Below are positions 25,054 to 33,347 of a stretch of DNA of 64,000 bases, in pieces. The translations under genes were made by a program, and so were the position numbers. Positions within the stretch are counted from its first letter, which is position 1. Every line of letters begins with the position of its first letter. Below the pieces are notes generated by a model, which saw only the letters and a list, made by a program, of their open reading frames with translations, searched no databases and was not told where the DNA came from. This DNA is from Noviherbaspirillum autotrophicum (GTDB taxonomy: Bacteria; Pseudomonadota; Gammaproteobacteria; Burkholderiales; Burkholderiaceae_D), in the NCBI RefSeq assembly GCF_000818395.1, contig NZ_JWJG01000028.1, positions 1,490,222 to 1,554,221 of the forward strand, in the 5' to 3' direction.

Positions 25054-25257
25054 GTGGGAAAACCTCTACGAAGTGCCCAAGCGCAGCTGCCGGCCCCGAT
25101 GACGACGACGCCGAGCCCGACGAGCGCGAAACAGTCGGATGCGGTCCGCAAGGACGCCGGAAAGCGTAACCGGCACCAACAAGAGAGCGGACTCAACTTT
25201 TTCATTCCGGAAGATGCGAGGCATCCCGCCTCAAGTCCGCTCCCTTGTTGGTCATAA
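25054..25257 (+). CDS. Doubtful small ORF with good ribosome binding site
   Basis: GTG at 25054 is preceded by GGAGGT five bases upstream, which is the main reason to list it. The 67-residue product (MGKPLRSAQAQLPAPMTTTP onwards) is low-complexity, unlike any family I know, and its last third runs through a long inverted repeat (25175-25252). It may be non-coding. Confidence 0.25.
   Translation: MGKPLRSAQAQLPAPMTTTPSPTSAKQSDAVRKDAGKRNRHQQESGLNFFIPEDARHPASSPLPCWS
25175..25252. other. Long hairpin with 22-bp stem (candidate structured RNA)
   Basis: Two 22-base arms (25175-25196 and 25231-25252) are complementary at 20 of 22 positions; the left arm begins ACCAACAAG and the right ends CTTGTTGGT. 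The 34-base loop holds a second hairpin GATGC-GAG-GCATC (25213-25225). It sits in the largest gene-poor gap of the early operon (24995-25325). It could be a small RNA, an attenuator or a protein binding site. The dyad is symmetrical, so the strand is uncertain. Confidence 0.55.
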
Positions 25258-25325
25258 CCAGAACAACACTCCCGGAGCCGGCGGGCGGGAAACGTACCGG
25301 CACCAGACACTTATTCGAGGCAGCA

Positions 25326-25523
25326 ATGAAACGAAAAATCACACCCGGCGCCAAGGTCGCCTTCGACAGCGAGGAAGGTCCGCAGACCGGCATCGTCGCG
25401 GATATCAAGCCGCATATCGGCAACGGCCAGCGGATCGCCCTCGTCCGCGTTGAAGGCACGCTTTGCGGCGCACCGTGGCAGGTCCCGGTCAATGAACTGC
25501 AGCAGCTGAAGAGCGCAGCATGA
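25326..25523 (+). CDS. Small phage protein, KOW/SH3-like
   Basis: The start is ATG at 25326 after a GAGGCAGCA leader, giving 65 residues. MKRKITPGAKVAFDSEEGPQ with GIVADIKPHIGNGQRIALVR suggests a single KOW/SH3-like beta barrel. The end overlaps the DUF3310 start by four bases. Its function is unknown. Confidence 0.6.
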   Translation: MKRKITPGAKVAFDSEEGPQTGIVADIKPHIGNGQRIALVRVEGTLCGAPWQVPVNELQQLKSAA

Positions 25524-25786
25524 GCACGACGGCAGCCGTGGCGCATGACGCCGTCAATCATCCGAAGCACTACATCAGTCATCCGAGCGGCGTGGAGTGC
25601 ATCCAGGTCACCGAGCACATGTCGTTCAACCTGGGCAACGTGGTCAAGTACCTGTGGCGCGCGGACGAGAAAGGCGCGCCGCTGGAAGACCTGAAGAAGG
25701 CGCGCTGGTATCTCGACCGCGAGATCGCCAAGCGCGAGGCCGCTGCCGACAAGGTAGTCACGATTCTGGACAACGACGGAGCGTAA
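25520..25786 (+). CDS. DUF3310 family protein
   Basis: An 88-residue protein with VNHPKHYISHPSGVECIQVT, NLGNVVKYLWRADEKGAPLE and DLKKARWYLDREI, the hallmark pattern of DUF3310. These are small phage proteins sometimes annotated as nucleotide kinase-like and linked to nucleotide metabolism. The short linked helices recall all-alpha NTP pyrophosphatases, but this is uncertain. It overlaps its upstream neighbour by four bases. Confidence 0.85.
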   Translation: MSTTAAVAHDAVNHPKHYISHPSGVECIQVTEHMSFNLGNVVKYLWRADEKGAPLEDLKKARWYLDREIAKREAAADKVVTILDNDGA

Positions 25787-25788
25787 CT

Positions 25789-26271
25789 ATGCCCGCATCA
25801 AAGAAACCGCGCCACAAGCGCAAGGTCAAGACCACCGGCAAGCGCACGTTGCGCACCCAGCCGTGGAAGACACACGCGGTTTTCCGGCCGCTGGAAGCAA
25901 TCCTCGACCAGCTGGAGAACGAAGGCACGCTCGTTGTCGTCGCACGCGGCAAGCAGGCCGGACTTCCCGTATTCCGTGTTGACGGCGAAAACACCTGGTA
26001 TGCCGTCGGCCCGGCCCTACGCGGCCTGATCGAAACGTTCGAGCTGCACGAACAGCGCTCCGGCCGCGTAATGCCGCTGGAGCCGTTGCGGCGCCTGGTG
26101 ACCAAGCTCGACGTCGATATGCCGATTTTCGAAGAAGACACCAAGGCAGTGCGCGCATCGATGGCCGTACTGATTGAAGAATCACACAACCTGCCGCGCG
26201 ATTACGCTGCGGATCTGGTCCAGGTTACGCAAACCGCAATTGAATTCGACCGATTGAAAGAGGCGGCATAA
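25789..26271 (+). CDS. Hypothetical phage protein
   Basis: The start is ATG at 25789, two bases after the DUF3310 stop, giving 160 residues. The first 25 residues are strongly basic (MPASKKPRHKRKVKTTGKRT), possibly nucleic-acid binding. The remainder is mixed alpha/beta with an acidic C-terminal half (IFEEDTKAVRASMAVLIEES). No family is recognised. Confidence 0.6.
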   Translation: MPASKKPRHKRKVKTTGKRTLRTQPWKTHAVFRPLEAILDQLENEGTLVVVARGKQAGLPVFRVDGENTWYAVGPALRGLIETFELHEQRSGRVMPLEPLRRLVTKLDVDMPIFEEDTKAVRASMAVLIEESHNLPRDYAADLVQVTQTAIEFDRLKEAA

Positions 26272-26298
26272 CCGTCGCCAGCATTCAAGGGATAACGT

Positions 26299-28038
26299 AT
26301 GAAGCGCGACATCTTCACCATGTCACTGGATCTCGGCCACGAGCTGGCGATCGACAACTTTGCCGGTGGCGGCGGCGCATCCACCGGCATCTCCATGGGC
26401 TTGGGACGCGAAGTCGACGTGGCCATCAACCACGACGGCGAAGCGCTGGCCATGCATGCAGCCAACCATCCGACGGCAGCGCACTACACCGAGGACGTCT
26501 TCAACGTGCACCCGGGCTTTGTTACGCGCCAGCTGCCCATCGGTCTCGCCTGGTTCAGCCCGGACTGCAAGCACTTCAGCAAGGCCAAGGGCAGCAAGCC
26601 GGTCGAAAAGAAGATTCGCGGTCTGGCATGGGTGACGCTGAAATGGGCAACGTTCCAGATGCCGCGCGTGATCGCGCTCGAGAACGTTGAAGAGTTTCAG
26701 GACTGGGGGCCGCTGGGCAGCGACAACAAGCCGCTGAAAGCAGAGAAAGGCCGCACGTTCAAGGCCTTCGTGCTGGCGCTGACCACCGGCATTCCGACAG
26801 ACCATCCGGACCTGAACGAAATTTACGACGTGCTCGGCCATGACTTCCCGATCGAGCGCCTGCATGCAGGTCTCGGCTATAAGGTCGAATGGAAAGTGCT
26901 GCGCGCCTGTGATTACGGCACTCCGACTATCCGCAAACGCCTGTTTCTAATCGCACGGCGGGACGGTCGTCCGATTGTCTGGCCAACACCGACGCACGGC
27001 GACCCGAAGACCGACGCCGTCAAGTCGGGAAAGCTGCAGCCGTGGCGCACCGCCGCCGAGTGCATCGACTGGTCTATTTCTTGCCCGTCGATTTTCGAGC
27101 GCAAGAAGCCGCTGAAGGATGCGACCTTGCGCCGTATCGCCAAGGGCATCATGAAATTCGTGGTGAACACTGATAGTCCGTTCATCGTCGGTGCCGGCGG
27201 GCCGATCTATTCCGGCAAGCCGACATCGACGGACAAGCCGTTCGGCACGCTGACCACTGAGAACCACCGCGCACTGGTCCTTCCAACCCTGATGCATGTG
27301 ACGCATCAGGGAGGTGACCGGACCGCATCGATTGAAACCCCGATTGCTACCGTAACCGGCGCAAACCGTGGCGAGCAGGCGCTGATTACAGCCCACATTT
27401 CCACCTACTACGGCGATAAGCGCCCGGGTGACGTGCGCGGCTCCAGAATGGACGAGCCGATTGGCACGCAGACGACTGAAAACAGGCATGCCGTCGTGTC
27501 CGCATTTCTCGCCAAGCACTATGGCGGCCATGAGACTCCCGGCGCCTCGCTGCCAGATCCGATGAGCACCATCACGGCACAAGACCACCATGCACTTGTT
27601 GCATCCCACCTGGTGAAGCTGCGGAACAACCAGTTCGGGCAGGACGCCCGCGAACCAATGCCTACTCTGACGGCCGGCGGCGGCCACGTTGGAGAAGTGC
27701 GCGCCTTCCTGGTCAAGTATTACAGCGAAGGAGGCCAATGGCAGGACCTACGCGACCCGATGCATACGATGCCGACAAAGGACCGCCTCGGCTTGGTGAC
27801 CATCCGCGGCGAGGACTACGCGATCGTCGACATCGGCATGCGCATGCTGACGCCGCGAGAGCTGGCGCGCGCGCAGGGTTTCCCTGACAGCTACATCCTC
27901 GATCCGGTCGTCAACGGCAAGCCGCTTTCCAAATCGGCGCAGGTCCGCATGATCGGCAATAGCGTCTGCCCGCCGATGGCGGCGGCACTTGTTGAGGCGA
28001 ACTTCGCACATGAGCAACAGATCGCGAGGGCAGCATGA
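26299..28038 (+). CDS. Phage cytosine-5 DNA methyltransferase with repeated central region
   Basis: A 579-residue C5 methyltransferase. Motif I is DNFAGGGGASTGISMGLG (residues 19-36). The catalytic Cys is in SPDCKHFSKAKG, a PDC rather than the usual PPC/PCQ. ENV (motif VI) is in ALENVEEFQDWG, motif VIII in TPTIRKRLFLIARR, and motif X in IGNSVCPPMAAAL. Between VIII and X, about six degenerate repeats of 30-40 residues (pattern PhxTxTxxxxHALVxxxLxKYY) form an enlarged target-recognition region. It probably protects phage DNA from host restriction. No cognate restriction enzyme is in the window. Confidence 0.93.
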   Translation: MKRDIFTMSLDLGHELAIDNFAGGGGASTGISMGLGREVDVAINHDGEALAMHAANHPTAAHYTEDVFNVHPGFVTRQLPIGLAWFSPDCKHFSKAKGSKPVEKKIRGLAWVTLKWATFQMPRVIALENVEEFQDWGPLGSDNKPLKAEKGRTFKAFVLALTTGIPTDHPDLNEIYDVLGHDFPIERLHAGLGYKVEWKVLRACDYGTPTIRKRLFLIARRDGRPIVWPTPTHGDPKTDAVKSGKLQPWRTAAECIDWSISCPSIFERKKPLKDATLRRIAKGIMKFVVNTDSPFIVGAGGPIYSGKPTSTDKPFGTLTTENHRALVLPTLMHVTHQGGDRTASIETPIATVTGANRGEQALITAHISTYYGDKRPGDVRGSRMDEPIGTQTTENRHAVVSAFLAKHYGGHETPGASLPDPMSTITAQDHHALVASHLVKLRNNQFGQDAREPMPTLTAGGGHVGEVRAFLVKYYSEGGQWQDLRDPMHTMPTKDRLGLVTIRGEDYAIVDIGMRMLTPRELARAQGFPDSYILDPVVNGKPLSKSAQVRMIGNSVCPPMAAALVEANFAHEQQIARAA

Positions 28039-28322
28039 ACGATCGCCAATTTTCTCTGTTCGATACGACACCTGACGCCTTGCCGCGCATCGATTGGACC
28101 AGCCAGGTCTACAGCAAGGAATACAACGCTGCGCTCAACGCCATGCTGATCGATGCATGCCGCCAGCAGCCAAAGTCCACGGCCGATCTGCACCAGGCGC
28201 AACTGGCGGAGTTCGGGCTCGGAGAAATCCCGCTGGGATGCCAACTCACCTTTCTAGCGGAAATCGGTAAGCTCCGCCGCAAGGTGGATAAAGCCTTTGT
28301 TTCGACATGGAGCGCAGCATGA
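28035..28322 (+). CDS. Hypothetical phage protein downstream of methyltransferase
   Basis: A 95-residue protein beginning MNDRQFSLFDTTPDALPRID. The FSLFD motif near the N-terminus resembles short linear motifs that bind the DNA polymerase sliding clamp (QxxLxLF type: QFSLFD). This is an inference from pattern only. It overlaps the methyltransferase stop by four bases and the next start by four bases, so it is co-translated with both. Confidence 0.6.
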   Translation: MNDRQFSLFDTTPDALPRIDWTSQVYSKEYNAALNAMLIDACRQQPKSTADLHQAQLAEFGLGEIPLGCQLTFLAEIGKLRRKVDKAFVSTWSAA

Positions 28323-28996
28323 AAGAACGCCCTATCCTTTTCAGCGCGCCGATGGTGCGCGCCATCCTTGACGGGACCAAGACGCAGACGAGGCGTGTGG
28401 TGAAACCGCAGCCGGTACTCAGACGTGACCTCAGCGTGTCGGACAACGAGCTTGCATGGCAATTGTCGCCAGGCTCTTTCATCATCTGTCCGAACACTCG
28501 TGCACCGGAGGACTTCGAGAAGCGCAGTCCCTACGGACAGCCAGGCGGCCGCCTATGGGTGCGGGAGACCTTCTGCCCGATCTACCCGCAGGATCCGACC
28601 TACAACGGTGGCGAGCCGATCGAGTACGACTATGCAGCCACCTACAAGCACGGTGACCGGCTTGGCGACTCGCTCGGTATAAAGAAGGTTTGGAAGCCGT
28701 CGATCCACATGCCACGCGCCGCCTGCCGCATCGTCCTGGAGGTGACCGGCGTACGTGTTGAGCGGCTGCAGGACATCAGCGAGGCGGACGCGATCGCCGA
28801 GGGCATTGAGCGCAGCGGAGAGTGCAACTGGTGCGACTACCTCGATTATGGATACAACGACTTCACCAACGCCAGGTATAGCTACCGCACGCTTTGGGAA
28901 TCGATCAACGGCGCCGGCAGCTGGAATGCCAATCCGTGGGTGTGGGTAATCGAATTCAAGCGCGTCGACGCCGGCGCAATGAAGCAAGCAGCATAG
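28319..28996 (+). CDS. Conserved phage protein (KTQTRR family, ASCH-like)
   Basis: The start ATG at 28319 overlaps the preceding TGA, giving 225 residues. LFSAPMVRAILDGTKTQTRR near the N-terminus, GGRLWVRETFCPIY in the middle and NPWVWVIEFKRV at the end define a widespread phage family often called morphogenetic or hypothetical. The layout recalls ASCH/PUA-like RNA-binding folds (WVRE, EV.GVRVERLQDIS). The function is unknown. Confidence 0.75.
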   Translation: MKERPILFSAPMVRAILDGTKTQTRRVVKPQPVLRRDLSVSDNELAWQLSPGSFIICPNTRAPEDFEKRSPYGQPGGRLWVRETFCPIYPQDPTYNGGEPIEYDYAATYKHGDRLGDSLGIKKVWKPSIHMPRAACRIVLEVTGVRVERLQDISEADAIAEGIERSGECNWCDYLDYGYNDFTNARYSYRTLWESINGAGSWNANPWVWVIEFKRVDAGAMKQAA

Positions 28997-29008
28997 TTGG
29001 AGAAACCG

Positions 29009-29242
29009 ATGAGCGCAGTATTAAAACCGATCTATTTGGACCTGCCGACGGTGGCGTCTGCAACGTCGCTGAGTGAAGCCAGCGTCAAAAAAATGGTTCG
29101 TGAAAACCTCTTCCCGAAGCCCCGAATGCTTTCCGGCCGCCGGGTCGCATGGCTGCTGAGGGAAATTGAGGAGTGGGCAGAAGCGCGTCCTATCTCCGAC
29201 CTGCTCCCGCCGCCGAACGCCGGCGTCAGGAAAGAGAGTTAA
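29009..29242 (+). CDS. AlpA-like excisionase/regulator
   Basis: The start is ATG at 29009 with GGAG seven bases upstream, giving 77 residues. LPTVASATSLSEASVKKMVR, then FPKPRMLSGRRVAWLLREIEEW is the MerR-like winged HTH of AlpA/excisionase proteins. It is convergent with and overlaps the integrase gene by 17 bases, which fits a recombination directionality factor produced on induction from the early operon. It is likely to bend attachment-site DNA or regulate int. Confidence 0.83.
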   Translation: MSAVLKPIYLDLPTVASATSLSEASVKKMVRENLFPKPRMLSGRRVAWLLREIEEWAEARPISDLLPPPNAGVRKES

Positions 29243-30512
29243 GCGTGTCATTCCAGCGGCGCAGCCACTCGACGCGCTCGGCATCGTATGAATGCCGGTT
29301 GTACACACCCTTCACGCCTGGCTGCATATGCCCGAGCACAGCTTCGGCCACGGAATCCGGGCATCCGAGCGCAGCCAGCTGCGTGCGCACCGTGCGGCGC
29401 AGGTCATGCGGCGACCAGCGGGTCACCGGGAAGCGTGGACGCACCCGCTCCGGCAGCGTCATGGAATATGGCATATGCCAGTGCACGGACGTCTGAATGA
29501 CCTTCTGTTGGATGTGCTTCTCCTTGCTAACCTGTGACTGGAACAGGTACCCGGTCTTATAAAGAGCATTCCGCCGCAGTACGATTTCCCGCGCTTTGCC
29601 AAATAACGGCACCCGCAGATCTGTCGCGTTGTCATGGCGTGCATTCTTCGTTTTCGACTTCGGGCACGTCCACCATACGACGTCGTCAGCCTCGACACTG
29701 ATCTCCTCAGCCGTCATTTGCACCAGCTCAGCCCCGCGACACCCCGTCCAGATATAGAGAGTAAGTACGTCGCAGACGTTGCGGCTCAAGTTCGGGAGAA
29801 AAGGGATCAGCTTGCGGAGTTCGTCCAGGGAGAGGTGGCGCTTTTCTACACCGACATATTCACCCTGCAGTTTTTTTCCCTTTGAACGCAATTTCCCACG
29901 CATGACCCGGCGCCACCAATTTTGCGTTGTTTCCGGGATCCGGCCGGCATCGAGGGCATAGTCCCACGCCGCAGCCAGCTCGGCGCGCAACTTCCCGGCT
30001 TGCACAGGAATTTCGGCGTAGCTTTCCAAAAGATCAAAGGCCGCAGCACGAGTTACCTTTTCAGCCGGCGTAGTTTTAAACTTCTGGTCGATCATGACGT
30101 CAAAGGTACGCCGCACTTCCTTGACGCCCCTTTCCTTACGCACGCGGTCCAAGTGCTTACAGTAGTCTTCGCACAACCTCTCGACGGTGTAGGTCTGGGC
30201 CTTTTCCCGTTTGCGCTTGATCTCCTCGGCGACTCGAAGTTCAGTGCGCTCGGACTTCTTTTCAGCGGCAATATCCTGCCCCTGGCTGCGCGCTTCCCTG
30301 GCCTGTTCCCACTCGACCACGGCCGCGTGGAATGACATCGCGGGCCACCTCCCGATCTTCACCTGTTTCATCTTTCCGTCGACTGGGCTCTTGTACCGGT
30401 ACGTCCACGTCTTGAACTGTATGCTCGACTCCAGACGCAGCCCCGGATGGTCTGCAAAGGTGATATGCTCCCCGGGTTTCAGGAGCTTGGCTGTTCTGGC
30501 GTCAAAGGTCAT
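29226..30512 (-). CDS. int: Tyrosine recombinase integrase (P4-like)
   Basis: A 428-residue integrase with an N-terminal DUF4102-like arm-binding region (about 1-90), a core-binding domain (about 105-200) and a catalytic domain. Catalytic residues are visible: Arg259 in TGCRGAEL, Lys287/289 in PKSKTKNAR, His369 and Arg372 in SPHDLRRT, His395 in VLGHMQ and the nucleophile Tyr404 in GVYNRH. The 5' end faces mutS. A 13/15-matching inverted repeat (30514-30528/30573-30588) lies immediately upstream and may be arm sites. The gene appears intact. Confidence 0.95.
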   Translation of the reverse strand: MTFDARTAKLLKPGEHITFADHPGLRLESSIQFKTWTYRYKSPVDGKMKQVKIGRWPAMSFHAAVVEWEQAREARSQGQDIAAEKKSERTELRVAEEIKRKREKAQTYTVERLCEDYCKHLDRVRKERGVKEVRRTFDVMIDQKFKTTPAEKVTRAAAFDLLESYAEIPVQAGKLRAELAAAWDYALDAGRIPETTQNWWRRVMRGKLRSKGKKLQGEYVGVEKRHLSLDELRKLIPFLPNLSRNVCDVLTLYIWTGCRGAELVQMTAEEISVEADDVVWWTCPKSKTKNARHDNATDLRVPLFGKAREIVLRRNALYKTGYLFQSQVSKEKHIQQKVIQTSVHWHMPYSMTLPERVRPRFPVTRWSPHDLRRTVRTQLAALGCPDSVAEAVLGHMQPGVKGVYNRHSYDAERVEWLRRWNDTLNSLS

Positions 30513-30513
30513 T

Positions 30514-30588
30514 TTGGCGTAGCTTTTATAACCGCCGGAGTGTCGGCGTAGGTCGCACGGAAGTAGAAGACCTAAAAGTTACGCTAAA
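30514..30588. repeat. Inverted repeat upstream of int, candidate integrase arm sites
   Basis: TTGGCGTAGCTTTTA (30514-30528) and, inverted, TTAGCGTAACTTTTA (30573-30587) match at 13 of 15 bases, with their centres about 60 bases apart. They lie just before the int ATG, between int and mutS. Such paired sites fit integrase arm-type binding or int autoregulation. Confidence 0.5.
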
Positions 30589-30598
30589 ACCTGAACTG

Positions 30599-30627
30599 TT
30601 GCAATCTGTTGTTATCCGTTCTTATCT
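30599..30627 (+). promoter_or_regulatory. Candidate mutS promoter inside prophage-side DNA
   Basis: TTGCAA (30599-30604) and TTATCT (30622-30627) are 17 bases apart. Transcription would start near 30634, 20 bases before the mutS ATG, and AAGAGG (30638-30643) could bind the ribosome. The -10 lies within GTTC-TTATCT-GAAC (30618-30631), a small dyad. The region is AT-richer than mutS. Confidence 0.45.
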
Positions 30628-30653
30628 GAACGGCGAAAAGAGGTAAATAGGGA

Positions 30654-33347
30654 ATGGATAAGGAAATCAAAGAGTTAGGCGAGATTTCTGATAGGAATCA
30701 GGGACTTAAGAAGGACCAAATTTCCGGCCATACACCTATGATGCAGCAGTACCTGCGCATCAAGGCAGACTATCCGGACACCCTCGTGTTCTACCGGATG
30801 GGCGACTTTTACGAGCTGTTTTTCGAAGACGCGGAAAAAGCCGCGCGCCTGATCGGCATTACGCTGACGCAGCGCGGCTCATCCAACGGCGTCCCGATCA
30901 AGATGGCGGGCGTGCCGTTCCACTCAGTCGATCAGTATCTGGCCAAGCTGATCAAGCTCGGCGAGTCGGTCGCGATTTGCGAGCAGATCGGCGATCCGGC
31001 GACAAGCAAGGGGCCCGTCGAGCGCAAGGTGGTGCGCGTCATCACGCCGGGCACGCTGACCGATTCCGACCTTTTACCGGAGAAAGCCGAGCGGCCACTG
31101 CTTGCGTTATGCACGCTTGCGCAGCGCAAGAACGTGACGGTCGGCCTGGCCTGGCTGTCGATGGCGAGCGGTGCGCTGCGGCTAATGGAATTCGCCGGCG
31201 ACGCAAAGTCATTCGACACGCGCTTGAAGCAGGAACTGGAACGCATCGCACCGGCGGAAATCCTGATCACCGACGACGCCGAACTGATGACGTTACAGGC
31301 ACAGGGCAAGTTCACCTCGGCACCGCAATGGCATTTCGACTCCGAGCACGGCAAGAAGGCCTTGCTGGAACAGCTGGGCGTGGCATCGCTGACCGGCTTT
31401 GGCGGCGACGGGCTGGGCGCCGCTCTTGGTGCTGCCGGAGCCTTGCTGCGCTACGCCCAATCGACCCAGGGCAAAGGCCTGCAGCACGTGCGTAGCCTGA
31501 CAGTCGAATCGGAAAACGAATTCATCGGCCTGGACGCGGCAACCAGGCGCAATCTGGAACTCACCGAAACCATACGCGGCCAGGAAGGGTCGCCGTCGTC
31601 GCCGACCCTGTTCTCGCAACTGGATCACTGCAGCACCGCGATGGGCTCGCGCCTGCTGCGGCACTGGCTGCATCATGCGCGCCGCGACCAGGAAGTCGCC
31701 AAGGCGCGCCACGCGGCGCTGAATGCCTTGATGCGCGCTGATGCATCGACCGGGCTGTCCGCATCGCTGGCCGCCATTCCCGACATCGAGCGAATCACCA
31801 CGCGTATCGCGTTGTTGTCAGCGCGTCCGCGCGACCTCGCGGGGCTGCGTGGCGGCTTGCAGCAATTACCGGCGTTGCGCGATTATGTCGCCCTGTGCGA
31901 CACGGATGGCGCTGCGCCGCTGCTGAGATCCATTCAGCATGCACTGGCAACGCCGTGCGAGTGCCTGGACCTGCTTGAACGAGGCATTGCGCCCGAGCCG
32001 GCATCCATGGTGCGCGACGGCGGCGTCATTGCGCGCGGCTTCGATGCCGACCTGGACGAACTGCGTGCGTTGTCGGAAAACGCCGGCCAGTTCCTGGTCG
32101 ACCTCGAGACGCGCGAACGCGCACGAACCGGCATCGGCAACCTGCGTGTCGAATACAACAAGGTGCATGGCTTTTATATCGAAGTCACGCACGGCCAGAC
32201 CGACAAGGTGCCGGAGGATTACCGGCGCCGCCAGACGCTGAAGAATGCGGAACGCTACATCACGCCGGAGCTGAAAGCCTTCGAAGACAAGGCACTGTCG
32301 GCACAGGAGCGTGCGCTGTCGCGTGAAAAGCACCTGTACGATCAATTGCTCAACGAACTGGCGCCCCACATCGGCGCGTTGCAACGCATTGCACAGGCTA
32401 TCGCACAACTCGATACGCTGGCGTCGCTGGCCGAGCATGCGATGCGTCACAACTGGTGTTCACCGCAGCTGGTGCCGGAACCGGCCATCCGCATCGAGCA
32501 AGGCCGCCATCCGGTCGTCGAAACCCAGATCGAGCGTTTCATCGCCAACGATTGCGAGTTCAACGCCGAACGCAAACTGCTGTTGATTACCGGTCCCAAC
32601 ATGGGCGGCAAATCAACCTTCATGCGCCAGGTGGCGCTCATTACCCTGCTCGCCTATGTCGGCAGCTTCGTGCCGGCGACCAGCGCGGTAATCGGCCCGA
32701 TTGATCGCATCTTCACCCGCATTGGCGCGGCGGACGATCTGGCCGGCGGGCGCTCCACTTTCATGGTCGAGATGACGGAATCGGCAGCCATTCTCAATGG
32801 CGCTACCGAGCATTCGCTGGTGCTGATGGACGAGGTCGGGCGCGGCACTTCGACCTTCGACGGCCTTGCGCTAGCCTGGGCGATTGCGCGTCATCTAATC
32901 GAGACGACCAGGAGCTTCACGCTGTTCGCCACCCATTATTTCGAACTCACGCAGTTGCCGGAAACCCATCCGAGCGCGGCCAACGTGCACCTCTCCGCCG
33001 TCGAGCACAAGGACAGCATCGTCTTCCTGCACACCGTGCAGGCGGGACCGGCATCGCAAAGCTACGGCCTGCAGGTCGCTCAATTGGCCGGCGTGCCGCA
33101 GTCGGTGATTCGCGCCGCGCGCAAGCATCTGGCAGCGTTGGAAGCACAGTCGGTGCAGGCGACGCCGCAATTCGATTTATTCGCAGGAGCGCCGGACACC
33201 GCGCAGGCGGACGATGACGAGCCCGTGTCTGGCGGCACGGTCTCGGTGCTCGTCGATGCGCTGGCCAGCATCGACCCGGACGCCCTTTCGCCGCGCGAAG
33301 CGCTCGACGAGCTGTACCGCCTGAAAAATCTGGCCGCTACACAATGA
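30654..33347 (+). CDS. mutS: DNA mismatch repair protein MutS, with atypical N-terminus
   Basis: An 897-residue MutS. The mismatch-reading motif is F52-Y-E54 in [10 protein letters not shown]. Walker [10 protein letters not shown] is at about 647-655, Walker B is [16 protein letters not shown], and the C-terminal dimerisation/MutL region is present. Family-like sequence starts at [12 protein letters not shown] (residue 26 onwards). The first 25 residues ([20 protein letters not shown] and on) are polar, AT-rich in coding and directly adjacent to the prophage, so they are probably phage-supplied. The N-terminal tail before residue 26 is variable in MutS and unlikely to affect catalysis. The stop overlaps the next gene. 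Confidence 0.96.
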   Translation: MDKEIKELGEISDRNQGLKKDQISGHTPMMQQYLRIKADYPDTLVFYRMGDFYELFFEDAEKAARLIGITLTQRGSSNGVPIKMAGVPFHSVDQYLAKLIKLGESVAICEQIGDPATSKGPVERKVVRVITPGTLTDSDLLPEKAERPLLALCTLAQRKNVTVGLAWLSMASGALRLMEFAGDAKSFDTRLKQELERIAPAEILITDDAELMTLQAQGKFTSAPQWHFDSEHGKKALLEQLGVASLTGFGGDGLGAALGAAGALLRYAQSTQGKGLQHVRSLTVESENEFIGLDAATRRNLELTETIRGQEGSPSSPTLFSQLDHCSTAMGSRLLRHWLHHARRDQEVAKARHAALNALMRADASTGLSASLAAIPDIERITTRIALLSARPRDLAGLRGGLQQLPALRDYVALCDTDGAAPLLRSIQHALATPCECLDLLERGIAPEPASMVRDGGVIARGFDADLDELRALSENAGQFLVDLETRERARTGIGNLRVEYNKVHGFYIEVTHGQTDKVPEDYRRRQTLKNAERYITPELKAFEDKALSAQERALSREKHLYDQLLNELAPHIGALQRIAQAIAQLDTLASLAEHAMRHNWCSPQLVPEPAIRIEQGRHPVVETQIERFIANDCEFNAERKLLLITGPNMGGKSTFMRQVALITLLAYVGSFVPATSAVIGPIDRIFTRIGAADDLAGGRSTFMVEMTESAAILNGATEHSLVLMDEVGRGTSTFDGLALAWAIARHLIETTRSFTLFATHYFELTQLPETHPSAANVHLSAVEHKDSIVFLHTVQAGPASQSYGLQVAQLAGVPQSVIRAARKHLAALEAQSVQATPQFDLFAGAPDTAQADDDEPVSGGTVSVLVDALASIDPDALSPREALDELYRLKNLAATQ

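Larger units (their letters stand above)
1..30725. mobile_element. Prophage (siphovirus-like), right part; left end outside window
   Basis: A continuous set of phage genes runs from a truncated tail-tip gene at the left edge to a tyrosine integrase ending at 30512. Late genes (HNH, terminase, portal, protease, capsid, tail) are on the minus strand; CI and the early operon are on the plus strand. Gene order is that of HK97/lambda-like siphoviruses. The right boundary is placed by inference near 30.7 kb, where MutS family sequence begins (codon 26 of the mutS frame). No lysis genes or left attachment site are visible, so they should lie left of position 1. No structural gene looks broken, so the prophage may be intact. 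Confidence 0.95.

Noticed and set aside
30500-30740. tRNA gene as integration site
   Set aside because: No cloverleaf or tRNA 3' end is seen between int and mutS.
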